Source of the DNA: Candidatus Fermentibacter danicus | GTDB taxonomy: Bacteria; Fermentibacterota; Fermentibacteria; Fermentibacterales; Fermentibacteraceae | DNA length: 49,923 nt | Reading direction: 5' to 3' | Assembly: GCA_001618605.1 (NCBI GenBank) | Contig: LKHC01000119.1 | Location: 19,262 to 69,184, forward strand | Shown: piece by piece, positions 16,268 through 24,828 of the stretch | How positions within the stretch are numbered: the first letter of the stretch is position 1 | Layout of the letters: every line of letters starts with the position of its first letter | Translations under genes and position numbers: made by a program | Notes under the pieces: generated by a model | The model's input: the letters and a program-made list of their open reading frames with translations, nothing else | What the model was told of the DNA's origin: nothing | Database searches by the model: none

Positions 16268-18125
16268 AGAGGCCGCCGCCTCCTTTTTCGAAGACGGCCT
16301 CCAGGCATCCGGCGGGCGTTTCATGCCCAGGCCGAGACAGACGGCCATGGCCCGGAGGATAGCCAGAGCCATCGAAGACGGGGGCAGGTACATCTTCGAG
16401 GCCGGCACCGGGGTCGGAAAGAGCCTGGCCTATCTGATCCCGTCGATACTGTCCGGCAGGAAGACCATCGTATCCACGGCCACCCTCACTCTGCAGGACC
16501 AGCTTTTCGAGAAGGACATCCCCGACGCTGCGGCCCTCCTGTCGAGGACTTTCGGATGGGCGGTGCTGAAGGGCCGCGGCAACTATCTCTGCCTCAGAAA
16601 ATGGCGCGCGTCGCACGGCTCCGAGATTCCGGAAGAGATTCAGGCATGGGCGTCCGGAACGCTTACCGGCGATTTCTCGGAGATGCCGGGGGAGCCCGAC
16701 GCCGCCGCCCTTGCGAGAATCCGCTCGGACTCGCTCGACTGTCTGGGCTCCGCATGCCCGGAGCGCTCCTCGTGCTTCCTTTTGAAGGCGAGGGCGGAGG
16801 CTCGCAGGGCCGACCTCCTGGTGGTGAACCACCATCTGCTGATAACCGCCTCGCAGGAGGAGGACATTCTCCCCGAATCCGAGATACTCGTGGTCGACGA
16901 GGCGCACAGGCTCGAGGACGCGGCCGCCGAGTGCATGGGGCTGACTCTCTCGGCCGGGATGATGCTTCCCGTCATCGACGGAATCGCCTGGAGCGACGCC
17001 CCTGTTTCCTCCAAGGCCTCCCATCTCTCGTCTGCGAGAGCGCTCATGGCCTCCATCGAGGATCTCCTCGGCAGGGAACCGGGAACGGCATTCTGGTCAC
17101 CGCTGGAACACGGGCGGGAGCTGGAGGCCGTCTCCTCCGAAGCCGCCTCTCTGGCGGCCGCGATGGCAGGCGACGAAGGGCTCGCGGGTCCGGCCGCCGC
17201 ATGCAGGGGAATAGCGGCTGCGTGCGATGGATTGATGACCCTGCCTTCGGAGGGAAACTGCGTCTTCCGGGAGACGAACGGAGGACGGCCCAGGATCAGG
17301 GCGGTCCCTCTGGAGCCGGGACGGCTCATAGAATCGGAGGTGTTCTCTCTGTTCCCCGTCGTGGTGGCCACATCCGCGACGATGTCCGTCGGAGGGAGCT
17401 TCGCCTATACGGCCGGGAGGCTGGGTCTGGAGGAACTCGACGGCGAAGGGGACTTCGGCAGCCCCTTCGACTATGCCGACCAGGCCGTCCTTACCTGTCC
17501 GCCCGATCTGCCCGATCCTGACGACCACCAGGCGCTCGCCGGCACGGTATGGCGCTGGGGAGAGGAGCTCTCCGCCGTCCTGGGGGGGCGGACCATGCTC
17601 CTGTTCACCAGCAACAGAAACCTCCAGATGACCGCCGGGAACGCGCGTTCCTCGCCCCCTCCCGGCCTGAGGATTCTCGTGCAGGGCGAGGGCTCCAGAC
17701 GGCTGATGCTCGAATCGTTCCGCGAAGATCCCCGTGCCGTGCTTCTCGGCACCGCCAGCTTCTGGGAGGGAGTCGATCTTCCCGGCGACATTCTCCAGGC
17801 TCTCGTCATCGACCGGCTGCCTTTCCCTTCCCCGGGCCACCCCCTGACGGCTGCGAGGATGCGGGCGATCGACGAGGACGGAGGCAGCTCGTTCATGAGC
17901 CTCATGCTGCCCTCGGCGGTCATAAGGCTGAGACAGGGAGTCGGCCGGCTGATCCGTTCCTCGACCGACAGGGGAGTCGTGGTGATACTCGACCGGAGGC
18001 TCGGAGCGTCCTCCTACGGACGCCTCATCCTGCGGTCCCTGCCGGCATTCAGGCCGGTGGACCCGGCGGGGGCGATGGATTTCGCCCGATCTATCGCCGG
18101 CGCGAGGGATGGAGGCAACCCATGA
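16254..18125 (+). CDS. dinG: DinG/XPD-family ATP-dependent DNA helicase
   Basis: 623 residues. Walker A AGTGVGKS is at 50-57 and the DEAH box at 215-218. Between them, Cys in GNYLCLRKW and the cluster SACPERSSC give the four-cysteine Fe-S pattern of XPD/DinG helicases, followed by LLVVNHHLL. The C-terminal half has FWEGVDLPGD and QGVGRLIRS (motifs V-VI). It should unwind DNA 5'-3', for example at R-loops or collapsed forks. It overlaps recJ upstream and pgeF downstream. Confidence 0.9.
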   Translation: MVGLEEAAASFFEDGLQASGGRFMPRPRQTAMARRIARAIEDGGRYIFEAGTGVGKSLAYLIPSILSGRKTIVSTATLTLQDQLFEKDIPDAAALLSRTFGWAVLKGRGNYLCLRKWRASHGSEIPEEIQAWASGTLTGDFSEMPGEPDAAALARIRSDSLDCLGSACPERSSCFLLKARAEARRADLLVVNHHLLITASQEEDILPESEILVVDEAHRLEDAAAECMGLTLSAGMMLPVIDGIAWSDAPVSSKASHLSSARALMASIEDLLGREPGTAFWSPLEHGRELEAVSSEAASLAAAMAGDEGLAGPAAACRGIAAACDGLMTLPSEGNCVFRETNGGRPRIRAVPLEPGRLIESEVFSLFPVVVATSATMSVGGSFAYTAGRLGLEELDGEGDFGSPFDYADQAVLTCPPDLPDPDDHQALAGTVWRWGEELSAVLGGRTMLLFTSNRNLQMTAGNARSSPPPGLRILVQGEGSRRLMLESFREDPRAVLLGTASFWEGVDLPGDILQALVIDRLPFPSPGHPLTAARMRAIDEDGGSSFMSLMLPSAVIRLRQGVGRLIRSSTDRGVVVILDRRLGASSYGRLILRSLPAFRPVDPAGAMDFARSIAGARDGGNP

Positions 18126-18748
18126 CCGGTCGGATCTCCACACTCCCGCCTCCGGGTCCGGGAGGGCGGCTCGACGCCTCCGTACCAGGCGGAGTCGTCC
18201 TGCACGTGAGGGGCAGATGCGCCTTCAGGAACCTGGGCGGAGGACGGCTCGTCATGCTTCGCCAGGTCCACGGCGGGAGGATAGCGTTCGAGCCCGGGGG
18301 AGGCGAGGAGGCCGACGGCATGATAATCAGGAGGAACGGTCGCTGTCCGGCCCTGAAACTCGCCGACTGCGCCTCGCTGTTCCTCTGGTCGCGGAACTGG
18401 CTGGGAGCCGCCCATGCGGGATGGAGGGGTCTCGCCGCATCCGTCGTCGCCAACCTCGTAGCATCCTTCCCGGAGGAGCCGGAGGCCGCCTTCATCGGGC
18501 CATGCATACTCCCCTGCTGCTACGAGACAGGCGGGGACGTCAGAACGCTCGTGATCGAGGCCTGCGGGGGAAACCACCCTCCGGGCAGGCTCGATCTGGT
18601 AGAAGCGGTCCGTTCCCAGGCGGAGAAAGCCGGGCTGGCCTGCGAAGTGTACTGGACCGGCCTCTGCACCGGATGCCGGGAGGATCTCTACCACTCTTAC
18701 AGGAGGGACGGAACGACCGCCAGAAACATAGTGTGGATTTCGGGGTAG
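18122..18748 (+). CDS. pgeF: Laccase-domain purine nucleoside phosphorylase (YfiH/PgeF family)
   Basis: 208 residues, shorter than the usual 240 or so, with the missing part in the N-terminal region. ATG overlaps the dinG stop. Conserved zinc-site blocks are present: QVHG, LADCASLFL and AAHAGWRG, then GPCI and a YHSYRRDG segment at the end. Characterised members act on purine nucleosides, or in cell-wall precursor editing in E. coli, so the substrate here is not certain. It is probably the last gene of the recJ-dinG unit. Confidence 0.85.
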   Translation: MTGRISTLPPPGPGGRLDASVPGGVVLHVRGRCAFRNLGGGRLVMLRQVHGGRIAFEPGGGEEADGMIIRRNGRCPALKLADCASLFLWSRNWLGAAHAGWRGLAASVVANLVASFPEEPEAAFIGPCILPCCYETGGDVRTLVIEACGGNHPPGRLDLVEAVRSQAEKAGLACEVYWTGLCTGCREDLYHSYRRDGTTARNIVWISG

Positions 18749-18758
18749 GATGGACAGG

Positions 18759-18787
18759 TTGATTCGGACTGCCCGCCCGGGCATATT
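18759..18787 (+). promoter_or_regulatory. Candidate promoter for the TPR protein gene
   Basis: TTGATT (18759-18764) and CATATT (18782-18787) are separated by 17 bases, in an 81-base gap. Predicted initiation is near 18794, upstream of a strong GGGAGGAGG ribosome site. A GC-rich inverted repeat, TGCCC/GGGCA, lies between the hexamers. Confidence 0.45.
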
Positions 18788-18829
18788 CCGGGTTCAACCA
18801 GCTCGGCAAGTCCGGGAGGAGGATTTATC

Positions 18830-20401
18830 TTGATCAGACTCAGTTTCACAGGCCTTTGTCTGGCGATTCTTGCATGCAGTCAGGCTGTGGCTTCCGACGG
18901 CTCGACAGGGGATATGGCCGTGGCCGTGGCTCCTTTCGGCTACGGCGATTCCGACGGCAGATGGATAAGCGGCAAGCTGCTCGACGCACTCAAGTCCGAA
19001 CTGCGGGCCGCTCCCGGTTACTCGTTCGTATCCAGCGGTGATTTCGAGGATGCAGCCTCCCAGCTCGGCTTCAGCTCCTCGGACTTCCAGTACGGCATCC
19101 CCCCCGACATCGCCTGCCAGGCCGCCTCGATCGCGGACGCCGATCTGGTCGTCTACGGTTTCGTCTCGGCCTGCGGCTCCGGTAACTACACCGTCTCCTG
19201 GAACATCGGGATCGTGAATTCGGGCACCGCGGTGACCCCGGCCGCCTCCACGGTGATCAAAAACAGCGATGCCGTCGCGGCGCTGGCCGACCAGATGGTT
19301 GCGTCGATCTCCCAGGAGGTCGGGCAGAGGGCTCAGAACTCCCTCGACATGGCCGACTACCACATCAGCACCGAGAACTGGCCCATGGCGATAACCTCCC
19401 TCAGGCAGGCCCTTTCCGTCGATGCCTCCCTCATCGACGCCCGCCTCCTCCTCGCCTCGATCTATCTCAAGACCGACGTGGACTCCGTGCGGAAGGCCCG
19501 CGAGATCTACGAGGGCGTTCTTCTCGACAATCCGGGCAACTCAGATGCCCTCGCCGGGCTGGGTCAGGTCCATCTGAACCTCGACATGCCGGCCGAGGCC
19601 CGCACCTATTTCGAACAGGCGATCGAGGCCGATCCCGACAACGCTTCGGCATACGTCGGCCTGGCCTCCGCATTCAACGCCATGGGTATGATCGACGAGG
19701 CCGTGAACAGCTTCGAGAGCGCCCTGGCGCAGAATCCCCAGAACCTCCAGGCGCGTTACGCACTCGGACTCCTCTACGTGCAGACAGGCAACTACGAATC
19801 CGCCATTCCCAATCTCGAGGGCGTACTCGCGGCGCATCCCGACTTCACGAACCTGAGGCTGAAGCTCGTAGCGGCCTATTCCGAGACGGGCCGCCACGCC
19901 GAAGCAGCCGACAACGCGCTGATCGTACTGGAGGAGCAGCCGGACAACACACAGCTCGCGCTCTTCACGGCTCAGCTCGAATCGAGGGCCGGGCGCAGCA
20001 GCTCGGCCATCAGCCGCCTCGAATCCATCATCTCGAGAACCGGCGACAGGCAGGCCTACATGATGCTCGCCACGGTCTACCGCGACAGCGGGCAGTACGG
20101 CTCGATGCAGCAGGTTTTCTCCCGGCTCCGCAACGCCTACCCGAACGATCCGGTGGCCAACTACATGGTCGGCTCCTTCTACTACCAGAGCGGCACGCGC
20201 CAGGCGCAGGTGTCGGAGCTCGTCATCGGCAACATTCCGACCTGGGAGAAGGCCATACAGGATCTCAACTCCGCAATCTCCTACCTGAACCAGGTCACCG
20301 GTTACAGGAGCGGACAGGCACAGGAGATGGTCGCAGCCTCACGGAACGCGATAGCGCTCTGCGAGGAGAAGATCGACAGAGTCCGCAGGTACAGCGAGTA
20401 G
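18830..20401 (+). CDS. Exported TPR protein with a TolB/CsgG-like N-terminal domain
   Basis: 523 residues from TTG 18830, which follows GGGAGGAGG at a good distance. The N-terminus is a signal sequence; ILAC at about residue 16 could be a lipobox, or cleavage may fall after VAS. Residues about 28-160 resemble the nucleotide-free alpha/beta domain of FlgO/CsgG/TolB-N proteins (VAVAPFG, then a strand ending DLVVYGFV). About 170-440 holds seven or more TPR units, with repeats such as DALAGLGQVHLNLDMPAEA. TPR arrays bind proteins, so a periplasmic or outer-membrane assembly role is likely but unproven. It stands alone between a promoter and a hairpin. Confidence 0.72.
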   Translation: MIRLSFTGLCLAILACSQAVASDGSTGDMAVAVAPFGYGDSDGRWISGKLLDALKSELRAAPGYSFVSSGDFEDAASQLGFSSSDFQYGIPPDIACQAASIADADLVVYGFVSACGSGNYTVSWNIGIVNSGTAVTPAASTVIKNSDAVAALADQMVASISQEVGQRAQNSLDMADYHISTENWPMAITSLRQALSVDASLIDARLLLASIYLKTDVDSVRKAREIYEGVLLDNPGNSDALAGLGQVHLNLDMPAEARTYFEQAIEADPDNASAYVGLASAFNAMGMIDEAVNSFESALAQNPQNLQARYALGLLYVQTGNYESAIPNLEGVLAAHPDFTNLRLKLVAAYSETGRHAEAADNALIVLEEQPDNTQLALFTAQLESRAGRSSSAISRLESIISRTGDRQAYMMLATVYRDSGQYGSMQQVFSRLRNAYPNDPVANYMVGSFYYQSGTRQAQVSELVIGNIPTWEKAIQDLNSAISYLNQVTGYRSGQAQEMVAASRNAIALCEEKIDRVRRYSE

Positions 20402-20419
20402 AATCGCAGTTACGGCAGG

Positions 20420-20448
20420 CCGCCGCAGCCCGCGGGCTGCGGCGGTTT
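20420..20448 (+). terminator. Strong GC hairpin between the TPR gene and obg
   Basis: A 26-base perfect palindrome (20420-20445; arms of 13 beginning CCGCCGCAGC) is followed by only three T residues. It may terminate the TPR transcript, but it ends five bases before the obg ATG and so would also sit in any obg leader. Confidence 0.55.
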
Positions 20449-20450
20449 GC

Positions 20451-21506
20451 ATGGGAGCCCCGCTGGAATCCAGATTCGTCGACAGGGTGGAGATCAGGGT
20501 CGCCGCCGGAAAGGGCGGTGACGGACTGGTCGCTTTCAGACGCGAGGCCTTCGTGCCCAGGGGCGGCCCCAGCGGCGGCGATGGCGGCAGGGGAGGCAGC
20601 GTCATCCTCGCCGTCCGTCGGTCTCTCTCTACACTGATCGATTTCAGGGGAGGAGCCGTCTTCAAGGCCGGAAACGGGGCTCCGGGCGGAGCGAACAGGA
20701 TGACCGGCCGGGACGGCGCCGACCTGGTTTTGTCGGTTCCGCCCGGCACCGTCGTGACGGATGCGGATTCGGGAACACAGATCGGCGATCTCACGGAGGA
20801 CGGGCAGACACTCATAGTGGCCGAAGGCGGTACGCCGGGCCGAGGAAACGCCCGTTTTGCCACTCCTACGCGGCAGACTCCACGCTTCGCCACTCCCGGC
20901 GGGAAGGGGGTGGAGAGGCGCCTGATCCTCGATCTCAAACTGATTGCCGACGCAGGGCTGGTCGGGCTGCCGAATGCCGGAAAGTCGACCCTGCTGGCTT
21001 CGGTATCCCGTGCGAAGCCGAGGATAGGGAACTACCCGTTCACCACGCTGCATCCCTGCCTCGGGGTGGTCCGGATGGACGACGAGTCGGACTTCGTGAT
21101 AGCCGATCTGCCGGGGCTCATCGAAGGCGCGTCGGAGGGCGCCGGGCTCGGGCTGAGGTTCCTGAGGCACGTGGAGCGGACCGCCGTGCTGGTCTATGTC
21201 CTGGCCCCCGATCTCCCGGTCTCTCCCGCGGAGCAGCTCAGGATACTGAAGGCCGAGATCGCCGCATACGGCGGGACGAGGAGGGACAGGGAGATCCTGG
21301 TCCTCTCCAAGGCGGACCTGTTGACCCCGGATGACATCGAGGATAAACTCGAAGGCGTGCCGGGAGATGTGATCGTACTGAGTTCCGCCACGGGGGAGGG
21401 GGTGGCACGATTCCTGAAGTCCCTGGCCGGGATCGTCGCCGGGATGAGGATGTCGGAATCCTCGTCGAACTCGCCCTCTTCAAGGGAGTCGGAAGAGCCG
21501 GTCTGA
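20451..21506 (+). CDS. obg: Ribosome-associated GTPase Obg/CgtA
   Basis: 351 residues. The glycine-rich Obg fold occupies about 9-165 (FVDRVEIRVAAGKGGDG, then GGPSGGDGGRGG). The G domain has GLPNAGKST at 172-180, the switch region FTTLHP, DLPGLIEGA and SKAD. Obg acts in 50S ribosome maturation and stress signalling. The last 17 residues are Ser/Glu-rich and overlap the start of dprA in another frame. ATG 20451 has no Shine-Dalgarno and directly abuts a strong hairpin; no better start was found. Confidence 0.94.
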   Translation: MGAPLESRFVDRVEIRVAAGKGGDGLVAFRREAFVPRGGPSGGDGGRGGSVILAVRRSLSTLIDFRGGAVFKAGNGAPGGANRMTGRDGADLVLSVPPGTVVTDADSGTQIGDLTEDGQTLIVAEGGTPGRGNARFATPTRQTPRFATPGGKGVERRLILDLKLIADAGLVGLPNAGKSTLLASVSRAKPRIGNYPFTTLHPCLGVVRMDDESDFVIADLPGLIEGASEGAGLGLRFLRHVERTAVLVYVLAPDLPVSPAEQLRILKAEIAAYGGTRRDREILVLSKADLLTPDDIEDKLEGVPGDVIVLSSATGEGVARFLKSLAGIVAGMRMSESSSNSPSSRESEEPV

Positions 21507-22486
21507 GGCGGCTTCTCCTCAACTGCGGCCCCCGGGCTGCGCTGGAACGCCTCCGCGCCTCGGTTCCCTCCGGAGTACCCGAATCCAGCCAGGTAAGAAG
21601 CTCCATACATGCACTCCTCCGGTCCGACGCCGGCGCCACATGCGCCGGAGATGCCCATTTCCCGCCAATTCTCGACTGCATACCCGATCCGCCCGCCATC
21701 CTCTTCTTCTCCGGCGATCTCTCCGTCTTCGAGAAAATGCCGTCGGTCGCCGTGATAGGCTCACGCAGAGCTTCGCCCTACGGGCTGAGGGTCGCGAGGT
21801 CGCTCTCGGCCGGTCTCGCCTCGCACGGGGTGGCGGTCGTCAGCGGCCTCGCACGGGGGATCGACGCGGAAGCCCACAGAGGCTGCCTCGAAGCCTCCGG
21901 GTTCACGATGGCGGTGCTGGGCAGCGGCATCGACGTGATCTACCCCCGCGAACACAGAAGCCTTGCGAGGGAGATCGCCCTCCACGGCGCGGTCGTCACC
22001 GAGTTTCCTCCGGGGACGGCGCCGGAAGCCTTCAACTTCCCTCAGCGCAACAGGCTGATCAGCGGCTTCTCCCGGGCTGTCGTGGTCGTGGAGGCGGGCG
22101 ACCGCAGCGGAACGATGATCACCGTGGATTCCGCACTGGATCAGGGCAGGGACGTGTTCGCGGTGCCGGGCGAGATCACCCGTCCGGGTTCGAGGGGCAC
22201 CAACAGGCTCCTGCGCGAGGGAGCCATGGTCGCCACCTGCCCGGAGGACATCCTCGAGGCCCTGGGCATCGACTGCAGCGACGGATCCGGGAACGGCCGG
22301 GGTTCTCCCGATCCGGCCCCGGAGGCCGATCCCATCCTGGCGATGCTCGCCCGCGGGCCATCCCACTTCGACGATCTCTCCCGGGCCTCTTCCTCGACCA
22401 TACCGGAACTCCAGGCCCGGCTTCTCCTGCTGGAACTCTCCGGGAAGGTCGTGAAGCGGCAGGGAGGCTACTACTCCCTTCCCTGA
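21458..22486 (+). CDS. dprA: DNA-processing protein DprA, non-standard start codon
   Basis: The Rossmann core is unmistakable: VIGSRRASPYG, SGLARGIDAEAH, LGSGIDVIYPREH, FPPGTAP and FPQRNRLISG, then a C-terminal winged helix (about the last 60 residues). The only ATG/GTG/TTG is at 21737, which would cut off the normal N-terminus. The same frame upstream, from about 21461, encodes ELALFKGVGRAGLRRLL, the helix-hairpin-helix-like DprA start, and HFPPILDCIPDPP. ATC 21458 with GAGGA seven bases before it gives 342 residues; ATT 21410 after a G-rich purine run is the alternative, as is a -1 frameshift from obg. DprA loads RecA on incoming ssDNA during transformation. Confidence 0.85.
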   Translation: MLVELALFKGVGRAGLRRLLLNCGPRAALERLRASVPSGVPESSQVRSSIHALLRSDAGATCAGDAHFPPILDCIPDPPAILFFSGDLSVFEKMPSVAVIGSRRASPYGLRVARSLSAGLASHGVAVVSGLARGIDAEAHRGCLEASGFTMAVLGSGIDVIYPREHRSLAREIALHGAVVTEFPPGTAPEAFNFPQRNRLISGFSRAVVVVEAGDRSGTMITVDSALDQGRDVFAVPGEITRPGSRGTNRLLREGAMVATCPEDILEALGIDCSDGSGNGRGSPDPAPEADPILAMLARGPSHFDDLSRASSSTIPELQARLLLLELSGKVVKRQGGYYSLP

Positions 22487-22578
22487 AGAGCCGGTTCCAT
22501 ACCGGCGGCACTGCAGAGCCTCCACCCAGGACATCTCCAGGCATGCGGCGACTGTCGCCGGTTCCGCCCGGCTCGGAC

Positions 22579-22596
22579 TGTGAAGCACGCTTCACA
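22579..22596. promoter_or_regulatory. Perfect inverted repeat, operator-like
   Basis: Arms TGTGAAGC and GCTTCACA separated by AC: eight perfect pairs and a two-base spacer. No T tract follows, so a protein-binding site is more likely than a terminator. It is about 110 bases before the first pilin-like gene. Confidence 0.45.
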
Positions 22597-22647
22597 CATC
22601 GTGCATCGGAAGTCACAAGCGGACCGCCATGAAAGGCGAAATATCGC

Positions 22648-22675
22648 TAATATTCGAGATAAAACATCCTATGAT
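22648..22675 (+). promoter_or_regulatory. Candidate promoter of the pilin-like cluster
   Basis: TATGAT at 22670-22675 is a good -10 hexamer within the AT-rich segment; the -35 region (TAATAT, 22648-22653) is poor. Initiation near 22682 would leave a leader of about 24 bases before the ATG at 22706. Confidence 0.35.
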
Positions 22676-22705
22676 CAGGGCAAGATTCTTGCTTCCCTCT
22701 CTTTC

Positions 22706-24088
22706 ATGATGAAAGATCGAAGCCGCTCAGGATCATCGACCCGGGCACGCAGAGGCGCAGCTCTCGTCCTCGTGACGGCCGCCTCCGCGGTGGTACTTCT
22801 CTCCACCCTCCTTCTGCTGGGTTACCTCGGCAGGATGAGCCGCATCCAGACAAGCAGGGAGATTGCCGCCCAGGCAGGCCTTTCCTCATCAGGCGCAGCA
22901 GACTGGCTCGCCTGGTCGCTCACCGACGGCGGTTCGTCCCCGGCCGGGCTCGATGGCTCCAGGTTCCGGTCGGGCGGCCTGGTGACCCAGATCTCTCTCA
23001 TGGAAGAGTACCCGGTTCCTCCGGCATCCATTCCCATTCCCCACTCCTCGGAACCCGGGACGGAGGCGATCCCCTCCGGAGGAGCCGTCTCGCTTCTGAC
23101 GCCCTGCGGCGATTCTCTTTCCGTGATCTTCTTCGACATCCATGCCGGGTCATCGACGCAGCTTCCGGGCATCCCGAATCCAGGAAATGCGATTGCCGCA
23201 GGAACCGGAGACGCCTCCGGCTGGCTGTTCGCGCTGATCGACCACGGCGAAGGCGCTTCGGTCCGCTTCATCGACCTCGGAGGGGAGGTCGCGGTGTCGA
23301 TGCCTCCGGTCCTGCCGGACTGGGCTGTCGCCGAGGCGGGAACGATCGACGGTATTCCCGCCGTCGTCCTCTATTCGGATTCGGGCCCCTGCATGGCCCT
23401 TCTGCGGGATGGAACGGTCCTTTCGGGAGAAGACGCCGCCCGTGCAGCCTTCGGCCTCGATCACACAGGGCCAGCCGCGTCTTCCGGCGAATCCCCCGCA
23501 GATCTGCTGCGCTGCGACATCGACATGGACGGTTCGGAGGACATCGTCCTCATACTGCCCTGGGCCGTGCTGTGCATGACCCGCCCGGGCATCGAGGCGG
23601 TCGATTCGGTTCCCGGAGCCAGCCCGTCCGCCTGGGGATTCAGCAGCATTTCGTCCGGGCCGGTAGTCTGCTGGGAAGGCGAATCCGGGAGGACATGGCG
23701 GAGGTTCGGCTGGACGGGGTTCCAGAACTTCGACCCGGTGGCGGCTCTCTCTTCGGGCGGGTGGGAAGGCAGGTTCGTCGAGGGATTCAACTGTATCGCG
23801 GGTCGATCGAATGGCCTTCGGATCGCCTCCTGCTCCAGCGGAGCCACCAGGCTCCTACTTGCCGGCACCCCCTTCCTAGCCGACCTCGACCCGGGCGGTC
23901 CCGATGCACTGGTCCGGAGCGGCGACGGGTGGTCGATCATGCTCGATCCTCTTGGAGGGGACGGAACCGGAACCCGCTGGAGCCTGGTGACCAGGTCGGC
24001 GTCGGGGGTAATAAGGTCCGACACCCTCTCGATCTCCGTCTACATGGACGAGGGCGGAAGCCTGTACTTCCCGGGGGTGGTGCAGTGA
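22706..24088 (+). CDS. PilX-like membrane-anchored protein with FG-GAP-like segment
   Basis: 460 residues from the ATG-ATG pair at 22706/22709; no clear ribosome site precedes it, and a GTG at 22580 falls within the dyad. The N-terminus is RRGAALVLVTAASAVV then a hydrophobic helix, followed by QTSREIAAQAGLSSSGAADWLA. This resembles the PilX/GspK anchor, in which the GFxxxE signal is absent. The long exported part includes DIDMDGSEDIVLIL, a calcium-loop pattern of FG-GAP/VCBS propellers, and FLADLDPGGPDALV, a second similar unit. It is probably a minor-pilin-like surface protein. It heads a run of seven tightly spaced genes. Confidence 0.6.
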   Translation: MMKDRSRSGSSTRARRGAALVLVTAASAVVLLSTLLLLGYLGRMSRIQTSREIAAQAGLSSSGAADWLAWSLTDGGSSPAGLDGSRFRSGGLVTQISLMEEYPVPPASIPIPHSSEPGTEAIPSGGAVSLLTPCGDSLSVIFFDIHAGSSTQLPGIPNPGNAIAAGTGDASGWLFALIDHGEGASVRFIDLGGEVAVSMPPVLPDWAVAEAGTIDGIPAVVLYSDSGPCMALLRDGTVLSGEDAARAAFGLDHTGPAASSGESPADLLRCDIDMDGSEDIVLILPWAVLCMTRPGIEAVDSVPGASPSAWGFSSISSGPVVCWEGESGRTWRRFGWTGFQNFDPVAALSSGGWEGRFVEGFNCIAGRSNGLRIASCSSGATRLLLAGTPFLADLDPGGPDALVRSGDGWSIMLDPLGGDGTGTRWSLVTRSASGVIRSDTLSISVYMDEGGSLYFPGVVQ

Positions 24089-24447
24089 GCGCGTCGAATC
24101 GCGGATTCTCCCTCGCAGAGACATCCATCGCTTCCGCCATCATGGTTTTCGTCCTTCTGATACTCGCAGCATCCGTCCGCTCCTTCACCGCAGTCCGGGA
24201 TGGCATGGCCTGTCGCGCGACAGCCCTGACGATCGCCGCCGACCGGATCGCGGCTGCGGAGGCGGCGGGCGGACCGGCCAGGGTAGGAACCAGTTTCGTC
24301 GAAGCGGATGGGAAATCGTTCCAGGTATTCGTTTCATGCTCGCCGGACAGCGCGGCGGGCAGCATCATGACGGTGACGGTGACGGGTCCGGCAGGAGGTC
24401 CCGTCACACTCGAAAGGCGTTTTGCGAAAGGAACGGGATGGTTATGA
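24085..24447 (+). CDS. Type IV prepilin-like (pseudopilin) protein
   Basis: 120 residues from GTG 24085, overlapping the previous stop (GTGA). The signal is NRG/FSLAE with Glu at +5 of the mature form, followed by a hydrophobic helix (IASAIMVFVLLILAAS) and a short exported domain. A class III prepilin peptidase should cleave after Gly7. Size and position resemble GspI or PilV-like minor pilins. Only the N-terminal family features are recognisable. Confidence 0.75.
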   Translation: MSASNRGFSLAETSIASAIMVFVLLILAASVRSFTAVRDGMACRATALTIAADRIAAAEAAGGPARVGTSFVEADGKSFQVFVSCSPDSAAGSIMTVTVTGPAGGPVTLERRFAKGTGWL

Positions 24448-24815
24448 GGAATCGCGCCCGGGCGTCCAGGCCTGGTTTCACACTCGTCGAAGTTCTGGTG
24501 GCAAGCGTGATACTGGCCATACTGGTGGTGGGCATCGGCTTCTTCTTCGGCCACATCATCAGGCAGTCCGACGTGATGGACGACAAGACACGCGCGCTCG
24601 AACTGGCCCGGGAGGGCCTCGAGAACATGCGTACGGTGAGCATGGACACGATCGGCAACGGGACGATAGGCCCCGAGGTCGTGGACAAGTTCTCACGGTA
24701 TCTGATCGTCAGTTCACCCTTCCCGTCACTTTCAGTGGCAAGGCTCGTGCAGTGCAGGGTCGTGTGGACCGGGGCCAACGGCCCCGACACGCTCTCCCTC
24801 AGCACGGTTTTCTAG
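24438..24815 (+). CDS. Type IV prepilin-like (pseudopilin) protein
   Basis: 125 residues from ATG 24438, five bases after AGGA; ATG 24444, which overlaps the previous stop, is an alternative with poorer spacing. The prepilin signal RPG/FTLVEVLVAS has Glu at +5 and is followed by a classic pilin helix and GFFFGHIIRQSDVMDDKTRALELAREGLENMRT, a PilV/GspI-type continuation. The exported domain is about 85 residues. Likely a minor pilin acting with its neighbours. Confidence 0.8.
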   Translation: MVMRNRARASRPGFTLVEVLVASVILAILVVGIGFFFGHIIRQSDVMDDKTRALELAREGLENMRTVSMDTIGNGTIGPEVVDKFSRYLIVSSPFPSLSVARLVQCRVVWTGANGPDTLSLSTVF

Positions 24816-24828
24816 GCAGGTGGTGGAA

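Larger units (their letters stand above)
22487..22705. other. Longest intergenic region; leader of the pilin-like cluster
   Basis: 219 bases without a gene. It holds two small hairpins without T tracts (GCCGGT/ACCGGC at 22490-22506 and CGGCGA/TCGCCG at 22546-22560), an 18-base dyad at 22579-22596, and then, from about 22630, an AT-rich stretch that stands out sharply from the rest of the window. The hairpins may end the dprA transcript; the dyad and AT-rich part look like control of the downstream cluster. Confidence 0.5.

Noticed and set aside
22580-22705. GTG start at 22580 extending the first pilin-like protein
   Set aside because: It begins in the inverted repeat, has no ribosome site, and adds a charged tail before the membrane anchor.
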